Below are positions 34,941-43,749 of a stretch of DNA of 64,000 nucleotides, one piece after another. The stretch is from an uncultured Bacteroidia bacterium (GTDB taxonomy: Bacteria; Bacteroidota; Bacteroidia; Bacteroidales; UBA932): NCBI GenBank assembly GCA_902774145.1, contig CACYHC010000015.1, positions 1 through 64,000 on the forward strand. The letters are read 5' to 3'. The notes under the pieces are model-generated. The model made no database searches. It worked only from the letters and a program-made list of their open reading frames with translations, and was not told where the DNA came from. The position numbers were made by a program, and so were the translations under genes. Position 1 is the first letter of the stretch; the number at the start of each line of letters is the position of its first letter.

Positions 34941-35041
34941 GGGCACGATTTTTCGAAATTTTGGCCGTTTTTGAGCAAAAATCTGCCCCGGCGGGCACAT
35001 TTTTCCGCAAAATCAAGGGTTTTTGAGCAAAAACCTGCCCC
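34941..35041 (+). repeat. 101-bp REP-like dimer, copy 1
   Basis: Two 49-bp units (34941-34989 and 34993-35041) joined by GGC. Each starts GGGCAC, ends CTGCCCC and contains GTTTTTGAGCAAAAA. Unit 1 can pair GGGCA with TGCCC and GATTTTT with AAAAATC, giving a 12-bp stem with one bulged base. It lies between murF and the RAYT-like gene. It is identical to copy 2 at 100 of 101 positions. Confidence 0.92.
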
Positions 35042-35159
35042 CTATGACAGGACACGCTAAAGTCCATCAGCATATTCCGGATTCAAAAAATGTGAAGACG
35101 GAGTGCAAATAGTCGTTGGAAAATATTTTCAACGGCACATTATGCCCCATCTTTGCATT

Positions 35160-36074
35160 ATGAGAAAATTACGGAAGATTTGTCAAGCGTATCGGGCGCT
35201 CCCCATCGGCTATTATCACTTGTGCACGGATGGGTGGAAAGAGGGGGTATTGTTCAACAACGACCATCAGTATGTCGCCGGCGTGACGAGTATTGCATTG
35301 ATGAAGTTGAAATACAATGTCGAAATTTATGCTTATGTCTTGATGCCCAATCACGTGCATATCATATTATCGGGGACTGGAAGCGATTGTACGGACGCTT
35401 TCAAACTATTGGTTCGCAGATGTTCCCTGATGCGCAAAAAGGCCGGGGCTCCCCCCATCCCGAAAGATTATGGATTCAAATTGATTCCTATTGATACCCC
35501 GGAATCGTTTCGTTCCCATATCCTTTATGTCGCGCGAAACCCATACGAAAAAGGACTGAGCGTTCCTGGCGGATATCTTTGGGGAAGTGACCACCTCTTG
35601 TTTAACCCGCACGGAGAAAGAATCCGGGGAATTAGGGCGGACTCGATAGCAATGAATGAGATTTTGCGTATTGCGGAATGTCCGGACAAACTCCCGGGCC
35701 ACTGGGAAATTCATCCGGAGTTCGGCATTCTGCCCCGGAATTTTGTGAAGACGGACAAAGTGAAGGCGCTGTTCCGTACGCCAAAGAATTTTGTCACAAG
35801 ACTGGTGAAGGACTATGAAACGCTGCTGCATATTTCGTCTGACTTAAAGGATGAGATAATGCTCAGCGATATGGAGATTGACGATATATTCTACCTTCAG
35901 ATTCGAAAGATGTTTCCTGGAAAGACGTTATACAACTTGAGCATCGAAGAAAAATATCGTTTGGCTAAGCATTTAAAAGAACAATTTCCCATTGAACCCG
36001 CTGAACTGGCTGTTCGCCTAAAGCTGAGTGAGCGCACCGTCAACCAGGCCCTTAATGCCAAGGAACACTGGTAG
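35160..36074 (+). CDS. RAYT-like Y1 (HUH) transposase
   Basis: A 304-aa REP-associated tyrosine transposase-like protein of the Y1/IS200 superfamily. The metal-binding HUH motif is H65-V-H67 in YVLMPNHVHIIL, and the candidate nucleophile is Tyr123 in YVARNP. The C-terminal ~80 residues include an HTH-like segment (ELAVRLKLSERTVNQAL) unusual for short IS200 TnpA. RAYTs are single-copy genes that work on nearby hairpin repeats, and such a repeat dimer lies 118 bp upstream. Its base composition is AT-richer than the neighbours. A near -7 box (CATCTTTG, 35148-35155) supports ATG 35160. Confidence 0.85.
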   Translation: MRKLRKICQAYRALPIGYYHLCTDGWKEGVLFNNDHQYVAGVTSIALMKLKYNVEIYAYVLMPNHVHIILSGTGSDCTDAFKLLVRRCSLMRKKAGAPPIPKDYGFKLIPIDTPESFRSHILYVARNPYEKGLSVPGGYLWGSDHLLFNPHGERIRGIRADSIAMNEILRIAECPDKLPGHWEIHPEFGILPRNFVKTDKVKALFRTPKNFVTRLVKDYETLLHISSDLKDEIMLSDMEIDDIFYLQIRKMFPGKTLYNLSIEEKYRLAKHLKEQFPIEPAELAVRLKLSERTVNQALNAKEHW

Positions 36075-36115
36075 CCCCTCCATTGAAATATTTTTTCTAA
36101 CTTCGCGGGAATGGT

Positions 36116-36820
36116 ATGAATCCTCTGATGACAGAAATGCTTTCCCAAGCCGACGCTGTACAGGCAGTCGGTCTTTCTCGCTTCTTCAAAACCGGCCTTG
36201 GACAGTATGGAGAGGGAGACCGGTTTCTGGGAATCAAAGTCCCTGTGACGCGGAAAATCGTTGAACGGCATTGGCGCAATATCGGATTTCACGAATTGGA
36301 AGAATGCCTTGCCAGTGATTATCACGAGATTCGCCTGGCCGGTCTCCTCGCCCTGGTCAGGATTTTTGCTCACGCCCGGACAATCCATGAGCGGAAACGG
36401 GACTGCGTTGCTTTTTATCTGTCACACACAGACCGCATCAATAATTGGGACCTGGTGGATTTATCGTGCTACTCACTGCTGGGAGAATGGCTGCTGGACA
36501 AGGATCGGACTATCCTGTATGATCTGGCCCGTAGCGGGAAAACGATCTGGGAACAGCGTATCGGTATTGTCAGTACGATGGCATTCCTGCGGCACGGTCA
36601 ATGGGAGGATACTTTTTCTATCGCCGACCTCTTGTTGCATCATCCGCACGATTTGATCCAAAAGGCCGTCGGCTGGCTGCTGCGCGAAGCCGGAAAACGA
36701 AACAAGACGGCACTGACCGCCTATCTGCTTCCACGATCTCGTGAAATGCCCCGCACGATGCTCCGTTACGCTATTGAAAAATATCCGGAAGATGAGCGCC
36801 GAAAGTTTCTACAGCGTTGA
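36116..36820 (+). CDS. AlkD-like DNA alkylation repair protein
   Basis: A 234-aa HEAT-like-repeat protein of the AlkC/AlkD DNA glycosylase family. GLGQYGEGDRFLGIKVPVTR, INNWDLVDLS and LIQKAVGWLLREAGKR are hallmark segments; the Asp of NNWDLVD is the expected catalytic residue. It would excise alkylated bases without base flipping. It follows the RAYT gene by 41 bp, shares its AT-richer composition, and ends just before the second repeat dimer. A near -7 box TAACTTCG is at 36098-36105. Confidence 0.9.
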   Translation: MNPLMTEMLSQADAVQAVGLSRFFKTGLGQYGEGDRFLGIKVPVTRKIVERHWRNIGFHELEECLASDYHEIRLAGLLALVRIFAHARTIHERKRDCVAFYLSHTDRINNWDLVDLSCYSLLGEWLLDKDRTILYDLARSGKTIWEQRIGIVSTMAFLRHGQWEDTFSIADLLLHHPHDLIQKAVGWLLREAGKRNKTALTAYLLPRSREMPRTMLRYAIEKYPEDERRKFLQR

Positions 36821-36832
36821 GCTAGGAGCGCA

Positions 36833-36933
36833 GGGCACGATTTTTCGAAATTTTGGCCGTTTTTGAGCAAAAATCTGCCCCGGCGGGCACATTTTTCCGC
36901 AAAATCAAGGGTTTTTGAGCAAAAACCGGCCCC
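36833..36933 (+). repeat. 101-bp REP-like dimer, copy 2
   Basis: Same two-unit structure and orientation as copy 1 (units 36833-36881 and 36885-36933). It differs only by one T-to-G change in the last CTGCCCC. It lies between the 3' ends of alkD-like and adk. Copies 1 and 2 bracket the RAYT-alkD pair as direct repeats. Confidence 0.92.
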
Positions 36934-36947
36934 CTACACAAAAACAG

Positions 36948-37520
36948 TTAGAGCGACGAGACGAGGGCGTCGATGCGGGCGGAGACTTCGGTGACGGAGC
37001 CCTCGCCGGAAATTTCGTGGTAGAGGCCGCGCTCCCGGTAGAACTGGATGAGCGGTTCGGTCTTCTGGTGGTAGGTGCGGATACGGTTGGCGATAATGCT
37101 GTCATCGGCATCGTCAGCGCGGTTCTCCAGCATCGCGCGGTGCTTGATGCGCTGATAAATCAGTTCGTCCGGGATATGCAGCGACAACACGGCGGTTACC
37201 CGTTCGCCCGCTTTCCCCAGCCGTTTTTCCAGGGCTTGCGCCTGCTCCAGGGTACGCGGGAAACCGTCCAGCAGAAAGCCGTCCACGCCCTTTGCGGCAT
37301 CGAAAGTGGAAAAGAGCATATCTTCCACCACCTGGTCAGGCACGAAATTGCCCTTGTCAATGAGTTCCTCTGCAATCTTTCCCAGCGGCGTACCTGCGGC
37401 AATCTCATGGCGGAGCATATCGCCGGTAGAGATGTGCAACAAATTGTATTTCTGAGACATCGGCTCAGCCTGCGTGCCTTTTCCCGCACCGGGAGGGCCA
37501 AATATAATATAGTATTTCAT
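36948..37520 (-). CDS. adk: Adenylate kinase
   Basis: A 190-aa adenylate kinase (ATP + AMP to 2 ADP). The P-loop GPPGAGKGT is at residues 8-16, the AMP-binding region is STGDMLR and GFPRTLEQA, and the Arg-rich catalytic part is NRADDADDSIIANRIRTY. The LID is the short form without a zinc finger. The ATG overlaps the hpt stop in an ATGA. Confidence 0.95.
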   Translation of the reverse strand: MKYYIIFGPPGAGKGTQAEPMSQKYNLLHISTGDMLRHEIAAGTPLGKIAEELIDKGNFVPDQVVEDMLFSTFDAAKGVDGFLLDGFPRTLEQAQALEKRLGKAGERVTAVLSLHIPDELIYQRIKHRAMLENRADDADDSIIANRIRTYHQKTEPLIQFYRERGLYHEISGEGSVTEVSARIDALVSSL

Positions 37521-38062
37521 TGCTGGTCAAGTGCGTAAATGTCCTTGTAATTGCGGCCGATACCGTCGTAATCCAGCCCGAAACCCACGATGAAGCGGTT
37601 GGGAATTTCCATTCCTACATAATCGAGCTTTACATCCTTTTTATAAACCTCGGGTTTGAGCAACATCGTGCAGACCTTATAATCCGCCGCCTTGATTTCT
37701 TTCATATAATCACTCAGCGCGACGATGGTGTTGCCTGTATCGACGATGTCTTCCACCACGATGACCCGCCTGCCGGAAAGGTCCGAGGTCGGCCCCAGCA
37801 GATTGCGGACGACACCCGTCGAAATCGTCCCGGAGTAGGAGGACAACTTCATGGAAACCAACTCGCAGTTGAACTCCAGGCGTTTCATCAGTTCGGCGGT
37901 AAACAGCACCGAGCCGTTGAGAATGCAGAGGATGACGGGAATATCCGTGGAATCCTTGAAATCCGCGTTGATTTTGTCCGCTACGCCGTCAATCGCTTCA
38001 CTGATTCGGTCATAGGGAATAAACAAGCGGAACGTTTTGTCGTAAAGCTTGATTTTATCCAT
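37517..38062 (-). CDS. hpt: Hypoxanthine phosphoribosyltransferase
   Basis: A 181-aa purine-salvage enzyme that uses PRPP to make IMP/GMP. The PRPP loop VVEDIVDTGNT and the C-terminal NRFIVGFGLDYDGIGRN motif fit Hpt. ATG 38062 fits the family. A -7 box TAAATTTG on the minus strand (38093-38086) lies 23 nt before it. It is coupled to adk by a 4-nt overlap. Confidence 0.93.
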   Translation of the reverse strand: MDKIKLYDKTFRLFIPYDRISEAIDGVADKINADFKDSTDIPVILCILNGSVLFTAELMKRLEFNCELVSMKLSSYSGTISTGVVRNLLGPTSDLSGRRVIVVEDIVDTGNTIVALSDYMKEIKAADYKVCTMLLKPEVYKKDVKLDYVGMEIPNRFIVGFGLDYDGIGRNYKDIYALDQQ

Positions 38063-38181
38063 TTCCAACCAACAATTTCGGAGGCCAAATTTACAAAAAA
38101 AACATTCGAAAAATCGTAAAAAAATGTCAATAAAAGATAAAAACGTCATTTTTTTACAAGATTGTATCCGAAATTGCGGCC

Positions 38182-39837
38182 ATGAGACGGTTGATCAGCC
38201 TGATGGAAGCCATTCTACTGCTCACGGGAGCCCTCGGCGAAGAAGAACTGGAAGAGAGTATCGTGGAGCGTTTCGAGCGCTATGTGAGCGCTCCGCTGCA
38301 CCTCAATACGGCGGGGCGGACCCGTCTGCTGGAAAGCAGCCTGCTGAGCGAATACCAGGTTGCCGTGTTGCTTGATCACAGGCAGCGTTCCGGCACAATC
38401 CGTTCGTATACGGAACTGGCGCTGCTGGACGGATTCGGCGAACGGACAGCGGAAGCGCTCCGGTATTTTACGACGCTGGAAGACGAGGTCGTCCGCAGCG
38501 GGACCGTCCGGGGAGAGGCGCTGCTCCGGGGTTCCCTACGGGCGCGTGACGGTACGGTCCAGGGTGCAGGCGGAGCGAAGGTTTACCTGGAACTTCCGGA
38601 GCGTGCCGGTATCTTCTGGGGCTCCCGCTATGCCTACGGCGACAAACGCTTTTCTCCGGGCAGTTTCAGCGCCGAGTACCGCGCCAGGAACGGTCGCTGG
38701 AAATTGCTGGCCGGCGATTATCATGCCCGCTTCGGGCAGGGGCTCTGCTGCTGGAGCGGTTTTTCCCTGAGCGGCTTCGGGACGACGGGCGCCTTCGGAC
38801 GGCAGGCGCAGGGCGTCACGGCCTCCCACTCGTTTTCCGCCGCTTTGCGCGGGGCGGCGGCGAGCGGGGACATCGGGCCGGTCAGCCTGAGCGGCGGCGT
38901 GTTCATCGACGGGCTACGGGAACGGATGGATGGAAAATCCGGCGCAAAAATCGGCCTGGGCTATTGCGCAAATGCCGTTTATCGCTGGCGATGGGGGCAC
39001 GCGGGACTGAGTGCCGCAGGGTTAAGCGGACTTCCCGCGCTCTCGACGGACTGGCGCATCGGCGGACACGGACTGTCCTGGAGTGGAGAAGCCGCGTGGG
39101 ATTTCGCCGGTAAAGATATCGCCGCGTATACGTCCCTGCTCTGGAAGCCGCGCTATGGCCTGGAAGCGGCGATGAACCTTCGTTATTACGGTAAGGAATA
39201 CCGCAGTCCGGCTTCCGGGGCGCCGCGTGCATCCGGCAGTGCCAATCGCGACGAAGCCGGGGGCGCGGTCGCTCTCGGTACGAAGTGGGGTTCAATAAGT
39301 TACGACCTCTGCACAAAGCCATCGACGGGTGGCCTGGGGCACAAGGCCGTACTGACGGCAACGCACGGATGGCTGGTGGGACCGGTGACGCTGAAGCCCG
39401 CGTTACGTGCGGTACTTTCACATCGCAGCTGGAACGGCATCCCCTTGCGGACGGACCTTCGCGGAGATATCGGCGCGTCTTATGGAAAATGGGCGCTGAA
39501 CCTGCGCTACAACACGGTTTTTTGCCGGGAACGATCCTGGCTGGCGTACGCGGAAACGGGATATGACGGAAGTTGGCTGCGCTTTGCCCTTTTCAAAATC
39601 GACAACTGGGACGACCGGATTTACGTTTATGAGCGCGACCTGCGCGGCTCCTTCAGCGTGCCGGCCTACTATGGCCGGGGCTGGAGTCTTTCGCTGAGCA
39701 GCAACCAGACGCTCCGGGGCGGGCGGCTTACCCATAAATTCGGCCTGCGTGCTTCCTATATATATTATTATCCCTCAGGCGCCGGGCGCAGCAGTGTCCT
39801 CGAAGCAAAACTGCAATACAGCATCGCGTTCCGATAA
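38182..39837 (+). CDS. Helix-hairpin-helix / outer-membrane barrel protein
   Basis: A 551-aa protein of the common Bacteroidetes ComEA-type HhH family. The N-terminal part has two HhH-like segments (LHLNTAGRTRLLESSLLSEYQVAVLL and LALLDGFGERTAEALRYF, about 38-95). It is followed by a long Gly/aromatic-rich region of alternating strands, probably an outer-membrane barrel. A short N-terminal hydrophobic stretch may be a signal peptide. Function unknown. The third repeat copy follows 14 bp after its stop. Confidence 0.72.
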   Translation: MRRLISLMEAILLLTGALGEEELEESIVERFERYVSAPLHLNTAGRTRLLESSLLSEYQVAVLLDHRQRSGTIRSYTELALLDGFGERTAEALRYFTTLEDEVVRSGTVRGEALLRGSLRARDGTVQGAGGAKVYLELPERAGIFWGSRYAYGDKRFSPGSFSAEYRARNGRWKLLAGDYHARFGQGLCCWSGFSLSGFGTTGAFGRQAQGVTASHSFSAALRGAAASGDIGPVSLSGGVFIDGLRERMDGKSGAKIGLGYCANAVYRWRWGHAGLSAAGLSGLPALSTDWRIGGHGLSWSGEAAWDFAGKDIAAYTSLLWKPRYGLEAAMNLRYYGKEYRSPASGAPRASGSANRDEAGGAVALGTKWGSISYDLCTKPSTGGLGHKAVLTATHGWLVGPVTLKPALRAVLSHRSWNGIPLRTDLRGDIGASYGKWALNLRYNTVFCRERSWLAYAETGYDGSWLRFALFKIDNWDDRIYVYERDLRGSFSVPAYYGRGWSLSLSSNQTLRGGRLTHKFGLRASYIYYYPSGAGRSSVLEAKLQYSIAFR

Positions 39838-39839
39838 AT

Positions 39840-39968
39840 GATTGCCCAGCCGGGGCAGGTTTTTGCTCAAAAACCCTTGATTTTGCGGAAAAATGTGCCC
39901 GCCGGGGCAGATTTTTGCTCAAAAACGGCCAAAATTTTGAAAAATCGTGCCCCCCTGCGGGGGCAATC
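39840..39968. repeat. Inverted GATTGCCC ends bracketing copy 3
   Basis: GATTGCCC (39840-39847) and GGGCAATC (39961-39968) are perfect 8-bp inverted repeats on either side of the inverted repeat dimer. They lie between the HhH gene and the hydrogenase operon and may help form a terminator, or be element ends. Confidence 0.65.
39852..39952 (-). repeat. 101-bp REP-like dimer, copy 3 (inverted)
   Basis: Reverse-complement copy of the dimers at 34941 and 36833 (units at 39904-39952 and 39852-39900 on the minus strand). It differs from copy 1 by one G-to-A change in unit 1. It lies 3' of the HhH gene. All three copies sit just after gene ends. Confidence 0.92.
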
Positions 39969-40031
39969 TTTTTCGTAGAAAAACCCCGCACATTGTTCGC
40001 ATTTTATGCAGAAAAAGTCCGCGAAAATTCG

Positions 40032-40039
40032 TAAATTTG
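40032..40039 (+). promoter_or_regulatory. -7 box of the hydrogenase operon
   Basis: TAAATTTG, an exact TAnnTTTG match, 31 nt before the ATG at 40071. It is the only promoter seen for the three structural genes. Confidence 0.5.
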
Positions 40040-40070
40040 CAGACTATTATTACTCTAACCGCTATAACGA

Positions 40071-41975
40071 ATGATAATCACATCACCCGATGCTCTTGAG
40101 AGCATTCGACAGGAAGCCGCCAAGTCCCTCTCTATCAGGGAAGGAAGCAACAACGGCAACTCCGCCGAGCCTGCCGGACTGGAAAAGGGGGCGCCGCATC
40201 TGCAGATTCTCTGCTGTGGCGGAACTGGTTGCAAAGCCTCCGAAAGTGCAAAGATCGTCGATAATTTTCGCGAGAGCCTGAAGGCGCACGGCATTGCCGA
40301 CAAGGTGGATGTCGTCGTGCCCGGTTGTTTCGGATTCTGCGAGAAGGGTCCCATCGTCAAGATTATCCCCGACAATACGTTCTACACCTCCGTTCGCCCC
40401 GACGACGTGGAAGAGATTGTCACTTCCCACATCATCGCCGGCAACCGGGTGGAGCGCCTGCTCTATCAGGATCCCGTCACGGGCCAGCACATCAGCGACT
40501 CCCAGCATATGAATTTTTACCGCAAGCAAATGCGCATCGCATTGCGCAACTGCGGTTTCATCAATCCTGAGGATATCCGCGAGTACATCGCCCGCGACGG
40601 CTACAAGGCCCTGGCCGACAGCCTGAAGCGCGACAGCCTCGAGGTGCTCGCCGACATCAAGGCTTCCGGTCTTCGCGGCCGCGGCGGCGCCGGTTTCCCC
40701 ACGGGAATGAAGTGGGAAATCGCCCGCAAGTTCGACGCGCCGGACAAGTATGTCGTCTGCAACGCCGACGAAGGCGACCCGGGGGCCTTTATGGACCGTT
40801 CCATTATGGAAGGCGACCCCAATTCCGTCATCGAGGCGATGATGATTTGCGGCTACTGTATCAATGCGCACAACGGCCTCATTTACATCCGCGCGGAATA
40901 TCCGCTGGCCGTTCACCGGCTGAAGGTGGCCATCGAACAGGCGCGCGAATACGGGCTGCTCGGCAAGAATATCCTCGGTACGGGCTTCGACTTCGACATT
41001 GAAATCCGCTACGGCGCCGGCGCTTTCGTCTGCGGCGAGGAAACCGCGCTGATTCACTCGATGGAAGGGAAGCGCGGCGAGCCCACGCTCAAACCCCCGT
41101 TCCCTGCGGAAGCCGGCTATTTCGGCCATCCGACCAATGTGAATAACGTCGAGACGCTGGCCAACGTGCCGATTATCCTCACGAAGGGCCCGCAGTGGTT
41201 CGCGTCGATTGGTACGGAAAAATCCAAAGGTACGAAGGTCTTCGCCCTTGCCGGAAAAATCAACAATGTCGGCCTCATCGAAGTGCCGATGGGAACGACG
41301 CTCCGCGAAATCATTTATGACATCGGCGGCGGCGTGAAGGGCGGCAAGAATTTCAAGGCCATCCAGACCGGCGGCCCCTCCGGCGGCTGCCTGACCGAAA
41401 AGCATCTGGATATTCCCATCGACTACGAATCCCTCTCTGCAGCGGGTTCCATGATGGGCTCCGGCGGTATGATTGTAATGGATGAAGAGGACTGTATGGT
41501 CTCCGTGGCCAAGTTCTTCCTCGAATTCACGGTAGGCGAGTCCTGCGGAAAGTGTACGCCTTGCCGTATCGGCAACAAGCGGATGCTGGAAATCCTGGAC
41601 CGCATCACCGAAGGAAGGGGAACGGAGGAAGACCTCGAGACCCTGGAAAATCTTGCGAAGACCATCAAGGACACCGCGCTCTGCGGCCTTGGACAGACTT
41701 CGCCGAATCCCGTGCTTTCGACGCTCTCCAATTTCCGCGTAGAGTATGAGGAACATGTACGCGACCATATCTGCCGTGCGCACAAGTGCAAGTCCCTGCT
41801 TACCTATTCGATTGACCCGGCCCTCTGCAAGGGCTGCAGCGCCTGCGCCCGGGGATGCCCCGTCAGCGCCATCGAAGGCGAAGTCCGCAAGCCGTTTGTC
41901 ATCCATTCCGAAAAGTGCATCCGCTGCGGGATGTGTATCTCGCGCTGTAAGTTCGGTGCCATTAACGTTCATTAA
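40071..41975 (+). CDS. hydB: [FeFe]-hydrogenase NuoF-like diaphorase subunit (HydB/HndC)
   Basis: A 634-aa flavin subunit. An N-terminal thioredoxin-like [2Fe-2S] domain (Cys in CCGGTGC and CFGFC) precedes an FMN/NAD(H) Nuo51 domain (GLRGRGGAGFPTG, NADEGDPGAFMDRS, CGEETALIHSMEG). An SLBB region, a [4Fe-4S] motif ESCGKCTPCR, and a C-terminal two-cluster ferredoxin domain (CKGCSACARGC, CIRCGMCISRC) follow. With HydA and the NuoE-like subunit it forms a bifurcating-type hydrogenase coupling NAD(P)H and ferredoxin to H2. The stop overlaps the hydA start (TAATG). Confidence 0.92.
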   Translation: MIITSPDALESIRQEAAKSLSIREGSNNGNSAEPAGLEKGAPHLQILCCGGTGCKASESAKIVDNFRESLKAHGIADKVDVVVPGCFGFCEKGPIVKIIPDNTFYTSVRPDDVEEIVTSHIIAGNRVERLLYQDPVTGQHISDSQHMNFYRKQMRIALRNCGFINPEDIREYIARDGYKALADSLKRDSLEVLADIKASGLRGRGGAGFPTGMKWEIARKFDAPDKYVVCNADEGDPGAFMDRSIMEGDPNSVIEAMMICGYCINAHNGLIYIRAEYPLAVHRLKVAIEQAREYGLLGKNILGTGFDFDIEIRYGAGAFVCGEETALIHSMEGKRGEPTLKPPFPAEAGYFGHPTNVNNVETLANVPIILTKGPQWFASIGTEKSKGTKVFALAGKINNVGLIEVPMGTTLREIIYDIGGGVKGGKNFKAIQTGGPSGGCLTEKHLDIPIDYESLSAAGSMMGSGGMIVMDEEDCMVSVAKFFLEFTVGESCGKCTPCRIGNKRMLEILDRITEGRGTEEDLETLENLAKTIKDTALCGLGQTSPNPVLSTLSNFRVEYEEHVRDHICRAHKCKSLLTYSIDPALCKGCSACARGCPVSAIEGEVRKPFVIHSEKCIRCGMCISRCKFGAINVH

Positions 41976-43747
41976 TGTTGCACGCTATGGAAAATTTGAT
42001 TACCCTTACCATTGATAACAGGCCCGTTAGCGTGCCCAAAGGTACGAACCTCCTGGATGCGGCCGCTTCTATCAGTATTGACATTCCCGCCCTCTGCCAC
42101 ATGGACCTCAAGGGCACCTGCGTCAAGAACGCGCCGGCGTCCTGCCGTCTTTGTGTCGTCGAGGTGGAAGGCCGCCGCAACCTGGCGCCTGCCTGTGCGA
42201 CGATGGTCGCCGAGGGAATGGTCGTCCACACCAATACGGCGCGCGTCATCCGCGCCCGGAAAACTGTTGCGGAGCTCATTCTTTCCGACCATCCCAACGA
42301 CTGTCTGACCTGCCCCAAATGCAGCGACTGCGAACTTCAGCGGCTCGTCAAGCGCTTCAATATCCGCAAGATGACCTACGAGGGAGCCCAGTCCGAACGC
42401 AAACACGAGCAGACCGCCGCCATCACCCGCAATATGGACAAGTGCATCCTTTGCCGCCGATGCGAAACGGTGTGCAACCAGGTGCAGACCGTCGGGGTGC
42501 TGGGGGCCGTCCGTCGCGGTTTCGACTCCACCATCGCGCCGACCTTCGACCGGATGTTCAAGGATACCGACTGTACCTACTGCGGCCAGTGCGTCGCCGT
42601 CTGTCCGACCGGTGCCCTGATGGAGCGGGACAACACCGACCGTCTGCTCGACGACCTTTACGATCCCGAAAAGATTGTCATCGCCCAGCCTGCACCGGCC
42701 GTCCGCGTGGCGCTCGGCGAGGAGTTCGGCTACGAGCCCGGCACCATCGTGACCGGCAAACTGGCCACGTCGCTGCGCTATCTCGGCTTCAATTATGTGT
42801 TTGACACCGATTTCGGCGCGGACCTGACGATTATGGAAGAAGGCGCGGAAATCCTGCACCGTCTCAGGGCATACCTCGGCGGGGACAAGAGCGTCAAACT
42901 GCCGATTATGACCTCCTGCTGTCCTGCTTGGGTCAATTTCTTTGAGCACAACTATCCGGACCTGCTGGAGTATCCCTCTACGGCGAAGTCTCCTGCGCAG
43001 ATGTTCGGCGCCATCGCCAAGACCTACTGGGCGGAAAAGATGGGCATCCCGCGCGAGAAACTCGTCGTCGTGTCCATTATGCCCTGCCTGGCAAAGAAGT
43101 ACGAGTGCGGCCGCGAGGAATTCTCCGTGAACGGCAACCCGGACGTGGATTATTCCCTGTCCACCCGCGAACTCGCGCATTTGCTCAAGCGCGCCAACAT
43201 CGACTTCCGGACCCTTCCGGACAGCGATTTCGACAAGCCGATGGGCGAATCCTCCGGTGCTGCGGCCATCTTCGGCGCGACCGGCGGCGTGATGGAAGCG
43301 GCCCTGCGTACCGTCTATGAGGTGTACACCGGCCAGACGCTTCCGCGCATCGAATTCCGCGACGTCCGCGGCCTGGAAGGCATCAAGGAAGCCACTATCG
43401 ACCTGAACGGTTTCGACCTCAAGGTCTGCGTGGCCCACACCCTCGGCAACGCCCGCATCCTGATGGACAAACTCAGGGCAGGGGAGTTGAATTACCACGT
43501 GGTGGAAGTGATGGCCTGTCCCGGCGGCTGCATCGGCGGTGCCGGACAGCCTTACCACCACGGCAACGTGGAGATTCTCAAGGCGCGTACCCGCGCGATC
43601 TATCGGGAGGATGAGGGCAAACCCGTCCGCAAGAGCCACGGCAACCCCGACATCCAGGAACTTTACAAAGTCTTCCTCGGCGAGCCGCTGGGCGAGCGCT
43701 CTGAAAAACTTCTCCATACCCATTATTTCAACAAATCGTCCAAGTAG
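41975..43747 (+). CDS. hydA: [FeFe] hydrogenase catalytic subunit (HydA/HndD)
   Basis: A 590-aa catalytic subunit. From the N-terminus: a [2Fe-2S] domain, a His-ligated cluster (HPNDCLTCPKCSDC), two [4Fe-4S] clusters (CILCRRCETVC, CTYCGQCVAVC), then the H-cluster domain with L1 TSCCPAW (near residue 312), L2 MPCLAKKYE and L3 EVMACPGGCIGGAGQP. All cysteines are intact. ATG 41975 overlaps the upstream stop; an in-frame ATG at 41987 (MENLITLTIDNRPV) fits homologue N-termini equally well. Maturation needs HydEFG; hydF and hydG are convergent downstream. Confidence 0.95.
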   Translation: MLHAMENLITLTIDNRPVSVPKGTNLLDAAASISIDIPALCHMDLKGTCVKNAPASCRLCVVEVEGRRNLAPACATMVAEGMVVHTNTARVIRARKTVAELILSDHPNDCLTCPKCSDCELQRLVKRFNIRKMTYEGAQSERKHEQTAAITRNMDKCILCRRCETVCNQVQTVGVLGAVRRGFDSTIAPTFDRMFKDTDCTYCGQCVAVCPTGALMERDNTDRLLDDLYDPEKIVIAQPAPAVRVALGEEFGYEPGTIVTGKLATSLRYLGFNYVFDTDFGADLTIMEEGAEILHRLRAYLGGDKSVKLPIMTSCCPAWVNFFEHNYPDLLEYPSTAKSPAQMFGAIAKTYWAEKMGIPREKLVVVSIMPCLAKKYECGREEFSVNGNPDVDYSLSTRELAHLLKRANIDFRTLPDSDFDKPMGESSGAAAIFGATGGVMEAALRTVYEVYTGQTLPRIEFRDVRGLEGIKEATIDLNGFDLKVCVAHTLGNARILMDKLRAGELNYHVVEVMACPGGCIGGAGQPYHHGNVEILKARTRAIYREDEGKPVRKSHGNPDIQELYKVFLGEPLGERSEKLLHTHYFNKSSK

Positions 43748-43749
43748 TT

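Noticed and set aside
34941-39952. CRISPR array
   Set aside because: Three dispersed copies, one inverted, with genes between them and no regular spacers or cas genes. The fit is to REP-like elements.
40083-43723. Two antisense open frames of about 600 codons opposite hydB and hydA
   Set aside because: The sense genes carry every expected cysteine motif. The antisense products are low-complexity and unlike any known protein.
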